Shown here piece by piece: positions 8,662 through 16,022 of a stretch of DNA of 64,000 nucleotides. This DNA comes from UBA5069 sp964560495 (lineage in GTDB: Bacteria > Chloroflexota > Anaerolineae > Caldilineales > Caldilineaceae), in contig CAZLMM010000001.1 of assembly GCA_964560495.1 (NCBI GenBank), forward strand, positions 158,578 to 222,577, given 5' to 3'. A model generated the notes under the pieces. It saw only the letters and a list, made by a program, of their open reading frames with translations, searched no databases and was not told the DNA's origin. The stretch's first letter is position 1; each line of letters begins with the position of its first letter. The position numbers and the translations under genes are program-made.

Positions 8662-8846
8662 ATGCCTAAGCAACAGACTATACCAAGTCCTCAGTCACAG
8701 CTTATGCGCTCAGCCAATTGAGCCTGGGGCAGTCCATCGCATCCTTTATCGTAGTGAATGCACCCAAATTTGAGGCGAGTCGTGCTCTGACAGTGTCACT
8801 GCCATGATCCCAGTATCGGGTAGTGCAGAAGCTTCTAGTTTTCCGA

Positions 8847-9644
8847 TCATTTGGATACAGCTTTCAAGACCTGTTGCGCATTTACTCGCCAGGTAACATC
8901 AATCGTCGCGTATGCATGATGGGTGGGTTCAAAGTGTCGAGCAGGATTTTGGACAAAGCCCAGCTTTGGTGAGACAGAGATGTTCGAAACCACTCCCAGG
9001 AAGTACGACTCCTGAACACGACAGGCAACCTGCCACTCCTTGTCAGTGAAAGATATTCCCCCTGTTTCATTGACCAACCCCTTGATCTCAATCAGGGTAC
9101 GATCACTGTCATTCAGCACCTCGAAATCGTAGCCGACGCCTTCATCACGGCGGTCATTCAGGGAGCCATCGAATGGTGTCAACATTGCCTGGAACTGAGC
9201 AATGAAGAACTCTTCTGCCCTTCGACCTGTGACCCCACGCGCAACATAGTCAATTTCTGACCTCATCTGCCTTTTCCCCACGGAACGTTTGACTTCCTCG
9301 AGTGTCGATTGAAGCTCTGCTTCAACTCTGGGTCTCGCCTTGAGGTTCATGATGTCCACGACGATCGACCTCAACGCTTGCTCACTGAGATGATCGAAAC
9401 CGATCAGGATTTTCTGACGGCTTGGCCGAATCCCTCTTTGATACCAACCCTTACGTTGGTTGTCGTAGTAAGGGTCGAATTCGTCCCGCCAGTTCTTTAC
9501 TGAATTCGGCTTTACATTGAGGCTACGGCCAATCTCCTCGAATGCCTGTTTGTATGTTTGGAACCCCAACCGGTCAAGCCCCTCTGCCCCAAATTTCGAG
9601 AGATAGAAAGCCACAATCATGGCGAGCTCATTTTCGTGTTTCAT
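8847..9644 (-). CDS. DUF3883-like nuclease with N-terminal DNA-binding region
   Basis: This 265-residue protein has two parts. Residues 1-110 look helical and HTH-like (FEEIGRSLNVKPNSVKNWRDEF). Residues 165-240 show the PD-(D/E)xK pattern of the DUF3883/Mrr-like superfamily: GVGYDFEV, then LIEIKGL with the E-x-K pair, then ISFTDKEWQVA. Such domains occur in restriction and other defence endonucleases. No methyltransferase is adjacent, so it is either a modification-dependent nuclease or an orphan. It lies just outside the tRNA-bracketed segment and is transcribed toward it. The function is inferred from fold and motifs only. Confidence 0.65.
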   Translation of the reverse strand: MKHENELAMIVAFYLSKFGAEGLDRLGFQTYKQAFEEIGRSLNVKPNSVKNWRDEFDPYYDNQRKGWYQRGIRPSRQKILIGFDHLSEQALRSIVVDIMNLKARPRVEAELQSTLEEVKRSVGKRQMRSEIDYVARGVTGRRAEEFFIAQFQAMLTPFDGSLNDRRDEGVGYDFEVLNDSDRTLIEIKGLVNETGGISFTDKEWQVACRVQESYFLGVVSNISVSPKLGFVQNPARHFEPTHHAYATIDVTWRVNAQQVLKAVSK

Positions 9645-9752
9645 TGAAGTGCTTTGCTGTTGCTAGTACACGAGGGCGCAAGTAACCCAATGGTTGTCAT
9701 GCTGAGTCTCCAATGCCCTGCGGCGGCAAAGCGTGGGCAAGAAACGCCGCTC

Positions 9753-9880
9753 TTGTCATGCTGAACGCCAGTGAAGCATCTACGCAGTGAAGCATCTGCA
9801 TGCCAGCGAGAGTTTCTAGGGAGCGCCAGCGAAGCATCTCGCGCTGCCACCCAGATGCTTCACTGCGTTCAGCATGACAA
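9753..9880. repeat. REP-like inverted repeat of the GTCATGCTGA family
   Basis: Left arm TTGTCATGCTGAACGCCAGT with GAAGCATCT (9753-9781) is complementary to a right arm ending GCGTTCAGCATGACAA (9853-9880). Further partial copies of GTCATGCTGA and GTGAAGCATCT lie at 9694-9800. The whole gap 9645-10037 carries no gene; these palindromic units are its only structure. Confidence 0.7.
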
Positions 9881-10037
9881 TACCACCGGCTCATTTAGGC
9901 CCACGTGTACTAGGGAAAAAGCGCCGCGTTCTGCCTGATTGCAATCCTGACTATAGAACACATGGACTAGACTGATTATACTCATTTGCCATGCAAAAGG
10001 AAAACCGCTTGTCGAACCAAACGAAACGCAGGTCGCG

Positions 10038-11267
10038 ATGACCTATGACGCCCTCGTCATCGGCGCCGGCCCGGCCGGGCTGGCGATTGCCGCCAGCCTG
10101 TGCCAATTGGGTGTGCGTGTCGCCGGGCTGACGACCGGCGACACGGACGCGCCATGGGTGAACACCTATGGCATCTGGCGCGATGAATTGGAACCGTTGG
10201 GGATGGGCCATCTGCTGGCCCATTCGTGGAACGACTGCTCAGTCTATGCCGCTGGCCGCGACCACGCCCTGCCCCGCGTCTACGGACTCCTCGACAACGC
10301 CCGTCTCCAATCCCACCTCCTGACCCAGTGCGCTGTCGGCGGCATGACCTGGTTGCAAGGCATGGCCGCAGGCGTCGAACACGACGAGCGCGCCTCCCAC
10401 GTCACAACCCAGGACGACGCTGTCATCGACGCCCGCCTCGTCATCGACGCCAGCGGCCACTTCCCGGCGCTGGCGCGGCGTCCGCAGCAGAAACGCATCG
10501 CTTATCAGGCAGCCTTTGGCATTGTCGGCCGTTTCTCGACGCCCCCTGTCCAGCCAGGGCAGATGATGCTCATGGACTTTTGCTATGCGCACCTTGCGCT
10601 CGACGAACGCAGCCAGCCGCCTACTTTCCTCTACGCCATGGACCTGGGCGACGGTCGCTTCTTCGTGGAGGAGACCTCGCTGGCCCATGCGCCGGCCCTG
10701 CCTTTCGACCTCCTGGAGCGGCGGCTGCATCAGCGGTTGAGCTGGCTGGGGACGCAGGCAGTCAACGTAGAGCATGTGGAGCGTTGCCTCTTCCCCATGA
10801 ACATGGCCCTGCCTGACTTGCGTCAACCGCTCTTTGCCTATGGCGGCGCGGCCAGCATGGTGCACCCCATTTCGGGCTACCAGGTGGGCGCGGCCCTGCG
10901 TCGTGCGCCCGAGGTCGCCCGAACTATCGCCCTTGCACTGGCCGATAAAACTGCGCCGCCCGGTCGGATTGCTCGACATGCCTGGTTGACCCTCTGGCCG
11001 GTCGAGCGCATCCGTCGCCGCAATCTCTACCTCTTTGGCCTGGAAAGCCTGTTGGGGTTCGACGCCGAAGCGACAAACCAGTTTTTCGCCGCGTTCTTCT
11101 CACTGCCCTACGACCAATGGTCAGGTTATCTCTCGGACAGGCTCTCCACCAGTGAAGTGTTGGCCGCCATGTGGGGCGTCTTTCGTCGCGCGCCCCAGCG
11201 CGTGCGTATGGCGCTCATGCGTTCGGCCGCTTCAGGCGGCAGCCTCTTGCGGCGCAGTCTACAATGA
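10038..11267 (+). CDS. lycopene beta/epsilon-cyclase-like flavoprotein (CrtL type)
   Basis: The 409-residue protein starts with a Rossmann dinucleotide motif (VIGAGPAGLAIAASL, residues 7-21). It carries several CrtL-family marks: NTYGIWRDELEPLG, VIDASGHFPAL, the YQAAFGI segment, LMDFCYAHL, FVEETSLAHAPAL and GGAASMVHPISGYQVG. CrtL enzymes cyclise the psi ends of lycopene to beta or epsilon rings and bind FAD/NAD(P)H. No other carotenoid gene is nearby, so the pathway context is missing and ring type or substrate cannot be set. It stands alone, with 150 bases to the next gene. Confidence 0.8.
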   Translation: MTYDALVIGAGPAGLAIAASLCQLGVRVAGLTTGDTDAPWVNTYGIWRDELEPLGMGHLLAHSWNDCSVYAAGRDHALPRVYGLLDNARLQSHLLTQCAVGGMTWLQGMAAGVEHDERASHVTTQDDAVIDARLVIDASGHFPALARRPQQKRIAYQAAFGIVGRFSTPPVQPGQMMLMDFCYAHLALDERSQPPTFLYAMDLGDGRFFVEETSLAHAPALPFDLLERRLHQRLSWLGTQAVNVEHVERCLFPMNMALPDLRQPLFAYGGAASMVHPISGYQVGAALRRAPEVARTIALALADKTAPPGRIARHAWLTLWPVERIRRRNLYLFGLESLLGFDAEATNQFFAAFFSLPYDQWSGYLSDRLSTSEVLAAMWGVFRRAPQRVRMALMRSAASGGSLLRRSLQ

Positions 11268-11417
11268 ATCGGCTGCGGCCGCATCCCGAACGGCAACTGA
11301 ACGGCTTGTAAGCTATTTGCTCTCCCCGCGGAATGAAGGTACAATCACGTTCCACCCTATTCTGAAGCACGCTCTTGTGTGTTGGTCGCGCGCTGGCAAG
11401 CAAGAAGTTGAACTCTC

Positions 11418-14400
11418 GTGGCCACAAAAGATCAAATCCAGCCGACCGGTCAGAGCACCAGGCGCGCGCCGCCAGGAACTGCGTCAGGCATTGCCATGGA
11501 CGCACTCACCCAACAGCAGTCGTCGCCCGCTCAACTCATCCTGCTCGCCAGAAAATCGCCCCATGAGCTGCGCCCCACCGATGCCCGCTATCTACAGCGA
11601 ACCATTGGCAACCAGGCTGTGGGCCGACTTCTGGCCTCAAACAGCTCACTGCAGAGAAAACCCGCCCCAGTTGCGCAACGAACCGACGATGAAGAAAACG
11701 ACCAATCTGAAGAAGGCCCGGTTGTCACTGTTCAGCGCGCTGTGGACGACCAGATGGTTCTGGAACGCCCAAGCGTGGAACCCGACGCGGCCGCCAGCGC
11801 GCCTGTTTCCAGCCATGTAGAAGGTGACATCAAACAGGCGCTTGGCGCCGGGCAAGGCCTGGCGGCTGCGGTGCGCACGCCGTTGGAGCGCGCCTTTAGT
11901 CGAGACTTCGGCGCGGTCAAGATTCACACCGATGCCCGTTCGGATCGCCTCAATCGTTCTTTGCAAGCGCGCGCCTTTACCACCGGCCAGGACATCTTTT
12001 TCCGCCAGGGCGAGTTTCAGCCAGAGAATCAGGCGGGTCGTAGGCTGATTGCCCATGAGCTGGCCCATGTGGTGCAGCAAGGCGGCGCAGGAGGGCCCGC
12101 CGTCCCTCAAGAAGCGACGGTGAACGAGGCAGCGCCCTCGACAGAATCTGTTCCCTCGCTGCAAACCAAACCTTGGTCGAACGGTGTGCATGGCTGGGTG
12201 CAGCGCAGTCGCGCCCCGGTGTCTATCTCGACGCTGCATAGCGGTCAGCCATCATCCGTCGTCACGGTGCAGCGCGTGCGCTTGAGCAAAGACGACCTGC
12301 TTGACAAAAGCCTGAGCGGGTTCGACGAGCATCGCAAAGCCGAGCAGTTCGATTGGGCAAATGCGGCGGGGCTGACCAAGGCTGACAGCAATAGTATCTG
12401 GTGGCTGCTGGAGAAAGCCGTTGGCGCATGCGGCAAGATGAAGGTGAAGGACCTGGTGACCGCAACACAGGATCCGACGGGCTTCCGACAGCTTCAAATT
12501 TACATGAAGGCTGTCAACGAGCCTTTCCTGGCCAACAAATCCAAGCTGAGACCTGCAGATACAACGGCTGAGGCGCTCAAACAGGGCAAGTGGCTGGAGA
12601 CTTTCAGCAGCGCCCTGAAGACATTGCCCCCCGAAGAATTCCTCGAACTCATCAGGGATGAGGCCGTCGCCGAGAAGTTCAAGAATTATCTGGCCGATGT
12701 GAACCCTTCTTTGGAATCGGAAAACGGCGCTGAATCCCGAGCGTTCCGAGAATTTGTGGCCGAAGGGGGCGACTACCTCAAGTATAAAGCCGAATTGCCG
12801 GAGATCAGGAATCTGCACAAGTTCACCAATCCGGCTCTCAAAAAGTTGTCAGACGACAAAAAAGACACATCCAAGACCAAACCGCTCACGTTGATCCTCC
12901 ACTCCATGCACGACGACAACGGCGCATTTCATCGTCACAGCGGCATCGATGACGCGATCCGTCATACAGACTTGTTGGTCTTGCTCTACGAAAAGATCGA
13001 CGCGCCGACGCTGGCTGCCTTCCCCAAGAGCGAATTCAAACGGATCGCCGAAACCTATGGCAAAGGCAACAAGATCACCCAGGTGATGATCGCCGGACAC
13101 GGTTCGCCCAAGCACATTGCCATGGGTATTGGCGGTTCAGTCAAGGAACTGACCGGAGATGACAAGAAGCTGAACACCCTTCCCCTGTACATGGAGCGAG
13201 AACTCGTCCAAGGCGTCGAGAAACTGGCCGATTGGTGGGACACATTCTTCAGCGAGATGTACAAACACATGGGCGCCACTACGACGGCGGCGCGCACATT
13301 CGAACCGCGCGTCATGTTGCGCGCTTGCCTGACCAACGCCAATTCCGTCGAATACAAGGAGATCGTCGAGCGCCTGAAAAAGAACCACGGCATCGAGTAT
13401 GACAAGACGGTCGATGTGACCAAGTCAGAGATACAGGAGAAAGTGCAGCAAGAGGTTGTCGCCTACATCAACGAGCGCGGCAGCCTGACTACCAGGCTCT
13501 ACAACAAATCGCCCAAGGGATCGTTCAAGGTGATCGGCGCCAGCGCCTCCATCTCGTCGGCGTCGGTGGGGACGGTCTATCCGACGGGCGAATTAGGTTT
13601 CCCATCCAAATCTGACCCGGCCGTGGACAAGGATAAGATCGAATATGTAAAATCGGGACAGGAAGCCGAAGGCGCGATGCGCGCCATGGTGGAGTGCTGG
13701 GCCGTCAATAAAAAACAGTGCCAGGAGGCCATGGAGGAACGGGTCAAGACGGCCGCCAACAAGTTGGATCCCTACATTATCAACCTGCTCTACTCGTTGA
13801 TCCTGGCCAAATACAAAGATAATCTGCTGGCGGCCAACAAGTTCGTAGACACGGCCGGCAAGCTCTCTCACCTGGGCATCCCAGTTCACTGTCGGCTAGA
13901 AAAATTGACCGGCGACAACATGCTGAAAGAAAACTGTGCGACGATTGTCGATGGTCTTCTCAAGTTCAAGCCCGTCAAAGATACTCCCTACATGGTCATC
14001 GTCCTGACGCAATACCACATGCTTCAGGATGCTTCGAAACAAGAAAATTTCCTTGCAGCGCTCAGCGACCCGGCCGTGAGCATGGACGACGACAAGTATG
14101 TGGACATCGAGAAGATTGGCGCAGTCATGGAAGCCTTGCTCAACGCCAAGATGCACGAGCGCGGACGCAATCTGCTGGCGCTCTTTGGCGTCATCGCTGA
14201 GAAGGTTCACCCCAAGGCAAAACAGTATCTGCTTCAGCTTGCCAAGTCCAACGCCGACAACCTGCCCAAGGAAGTCATCGATCTGCTCAACGGCTCTGCC
14301 TATTCCGAAGACGACATTCGCAAGAAGCTGGGTTTGCCCCCGCGCAAGGCAGCGGCTTCGGTCAAGACGGCTGTCATTGGCGGTAAGAAGATTGAGCCAA

Positions 14401-14666
14401 ACGTGGACACCAACAACGATAACAAGAACGACGCCTACGTTGCTCCCTTGACGCCCGTCCTGAAAAAGGTGACCAACATGGTGTTCGACGCGCGCATTCG
14501 CTCTGCTCCCAACAGCAGCGCGCCGGTGCTCTACAAGGAACCCGAAAGCGCCCTTGTTCTGGGCGAGGTGCGCACCCTCGACGATAAACCGACAAACTTC
14601 TACGCCGTCAAGAACAAACAGACTTCAGGTGTGGCCTACACTGAAAAAGACAATTTTGGGGATTGA
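11418..14666 (+). CDS. DUF4157 protein, candidate contractile-injection-system cargo with caspase-like motif
   Basis: This is a 1,082-residue multidomain protein starting at a GTG. An N-terminal LQRTIGNQAVGRLL motif (about residues 59-72) and a DUF4157 domain (about 150-222) are clear. The domain contains FGAVKIHTDARSDRLN and the zinc-protease-like HELAH (His213, Glu214, His217). DUF4157 is widely linked to cargo of extracellular contractile injection systems. In the middle, VMIAGHGSP (His561) and MLRACLTNANSV (Cys637) resemble the His-Gly and Ala-Cys dyad of clan CD (caspase-fold) peptidases. The last 60 residues look SH3-like. A YbjN-type gene follows after 3 bases. No sheath, tube or baseplate gene is in the window. 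Confidence 0.72.
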   Translation: MATKDQIQPTGQSTRRAPPGTASGIAMDALTQQQSSPAQLILLARKSPHELRPTDARYLQRTIGNQAVGRLLASNSSLQRKPAPVAQRTDDEENDQSEEGPVVTVQRAVDDQMVLERPSVEPDAAASAPVSSHVEGDIKQALGAGQGLAAAVRTPLERAFSRDFGAVKIHTDARSDRLNRSLQARAFTTGQDIFFRQGEFQPENQAGRRLIAHELAHVVQQGGAGGPAVPQEATVNEAAPSTESVPSLQTKPWSNGVHGWVQRSRAPVSISTLHSGQPSSVVTVQRVRLSKDDLLDKSLSGFDEHRKAEQFDWANAAGLTKADSNSIWWLLEKAVGACGKMKVKDLVTATQDPTGFRQLQIYMKAVNEPFLANKSKLRPADTTAEALKQGKWLETFSSALKTLPPEEFLELIRDEAVAEKFKNYLADVNPSLESENGAESRAFREFVAEGGDYLKYKAELPEIRNLHKFTNPALKKLSDDKKDTSKTKPLTLILHSMHDDNGAFHRHSGIDDAIRHTDLLVLLYEKIDAPTLAAFPKSEFKRIAETYGKGNKITQVMIAGHGSPKHIAMGIGGSVKELTGDDKKLNTLPLYMERELVQGVEKLADWWDTFFSEMYKHMGATTTAARTFEPRVMLRACLTNANSVEYKEIVERLKKNHGIEYDKTVDVTKSEIQEKVQQEVVAYINERGSLTTRLYNKSPKGSFKVIGASASISSASVGTVYPTGELGFPSKSDPAVDKDKIEYVKSGQEAEGAMRAMVECWAVNKKQCQEAMEERVKTAANKLDPYIINLLYSLILAKYKDNLLAANKFVDTAGKLSHLGIPVHCRLEKLTGDNMLKENCATIVDGLLKFKPVKDTPYMVIVLTQYHMLQDASKQENFLAALSDPAVSMDDDKYVDIEKIGAVMEALLNAKMHERGRNLLALFGVIAEKVHPKAKQYLLQLAKSNADNLPKEVIDLLNGSAYSEDDIRKKLGLPPRKAAASVKTAVIGGKKIEPNVDTNNDNKNDAYVAPLTPVLKKVTNMVFDARIRSAPNSSAPVLYKEPESALVLGEVRTLDDKPTNFYAVKNKQTSGVAYTEKDNFGD

Positions 14667-14669
14667 TCG

Positions 14670-15641
14670 ATGTCTGCAAGCATCACACAGTACACCCTCG
14701 CTGCCCCTTTCAGCCTGGCAACTCCAGATGACACCTTGCCCACAACACTGCGGCTGGTGCGCATGGCTGTTCACGATGAAACGCTCACTCATGTGCAACT
14801 GACCGTACAAGCCGAATGGGACATTTACCAACATCTGCGCGTCCAGGAATTGGCGCACCTGACCGCGCCTGCCTTGGGCGACGCCGCGGACGACGTCCTG
14901 GAGCCAAAGCAGCCTGTTTTTGTGGATCTTGCCCTCGCGCCTGACCTGTTCAGCCACATTCCACAAGAGCGCCAGGATGCCTCTAGCCTGGCCACGCATT
15001 TGGCGGCGCTTGAACACACACCGACCGCCGACCCTTTGCTCGCAACCGAGAGCTGGTATGTTCTCTCGGTGTGGCAGCCCATTGCCCTGAGCGGCGAATT
15101 GACCGGCAACGAGCTGCGCGTGGGTTATTCCACGGTCTGGGCAAAGGTCTATACGCCAGATCGCCCGCCTGACGCCGAGCCGACCGGCCCGATCTTTGAA
15201 GCCGTCACGCGCTACTTCACTGCCGAAGGCTGGTCCTTCGAGCGCCTGGCCGACGCCTCGATCCTGCGCCTCGAGTTTCGTGGCGGGCATGGCGACTGGT
15301 ATTGTTTTGCCCAGGTGCGTGAACAAGAGAGCCAGTTCGCCTTCTACTCCTTTTGCCCCATCGTCGCGCCCGAAGAAGACCGCTATGCCGTGGCCGAATT
15401 TCTTATGCGCGCAAACTTCGGCATGATCATCGGCAACTTCGAGATGGATTTCGACGACGGCGAAATCCGCTACAAGACCAGCATTGATGTGGAAGGCAGC
15501 GAACTGACGCCGGCCCTCATTCGCCAGCTTGTGCATGCCAATGTCACCATGATGGATCGCTATCTGCCCGGTGTCGTCCAGATCATCCATGGGGTTGCAT
15601 CGCCGACGACAGCAATTGCCCAGATCGAATCGGGCGCATAA
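14670..15641 (+). CDS. YbjN-domain (secretion-chaperone-like) protein
   Basis: This 323-residue protein begins 3 bases after the DUF4157 gene and is almost certainly co-transcribed. The N-terminal half (1-165) is beta-rich and unrecognised. Residues 175-310 look like a YbjN domain, the type III secretion chaperone-like fold: FEAVTRYFTAEGWSFE, RLEFRGGHGDWYCFAQVRE, FYSFCPIVAPE and a MIIGNFEMDFDDGEIRYK strand pair. By analogy with secretion chaperones it could bind the preceding protein for loading or neutralisation. This is an inference from fold and gene order; an immunity role is equally open. Confidence 0.55.
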   Translation: MSASITQYTLAAPFSLATPDDTLPTTLRLVRMAVHDETLTHVQLTVQAEWDIYQHLRVQELAHLTAPALGDAADDVLEPKQPVFVDLALAPDLFSHIPQERQDASSLATHLAALEHTPTADPLLATESWYVLSVWQPIALSGELTGNELRVGYSTVWAKVYTPDRPPDAEPTGPIFEAVTRYFTAEGWSFERLADASILRLEFRGGHGDWYCFAQVREQESQFAFYSFCPIVAPEEDRYAVAEFLMRANFGMIIGNFEMDFDDGEIRYKTSIDVEGSELTPALIRQLVHANVTMMDRYLPGVVQIIHGVASPTTAIAQIESGA

Positions 15642-15699
15642 GTCAGCGACCCACAACCCTACCAAACAAAGCCCCAAAGAACATCCGATTTTCACCTCA

Positions 15700-15915
15700 G
15701 GCCAGATGACCTGCGGACACCACAAACGACGAAAATTCACACAGAGCAGCTCATCGTCTTTCTCTGTGTTCTCTGCGTCTCTGCGTGAGCCTATTTTCAG
15801 AACGGGCGACATGCCCCTGCGGGACAACGAAGAATGGCGCCTCGCGCCCGCCCTGCGAAGAAAATCCCCCTGTGTTCCTCCGCGCCCTCTGTGGTTGCTG
15901 GTTTTCACACCAGCC
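15700..15915. repeat. decayed intergenic repeats (CTCTGTG/CTCTGCG type)
   Basis: The gap 15642-16022 contains no supportable gene. It holds low-complexity strings such as TTCTCTGCGTCTCTGCGTG near 15770 and a related CCTCTGTGGTTGC near 15888. Near 15968 a CATCCTGCAAATCCTGTC element recurs in variant form at 34378-34410. These look like eroded dispersed repeats. Confidence 0.45.
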
Positions 15916-16022
15916 CACCCCCTATGATGTACAATGAACAGGGACGACGGGGTTTCACGATGAGCCTGTCCATCCTGCAAATCCTGTCCAAACATATTGC
16001 TGATAGATTTTGGTAGCTGTCC

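Noticed and set aside
11035..11820. 261-codon plus-strand frame bridging the lycopene cyclase and DUF4157 genes
   Set aside because: It is out of frame with both; Ser/Arg/Pro-rich composition typical of a shifted frame.
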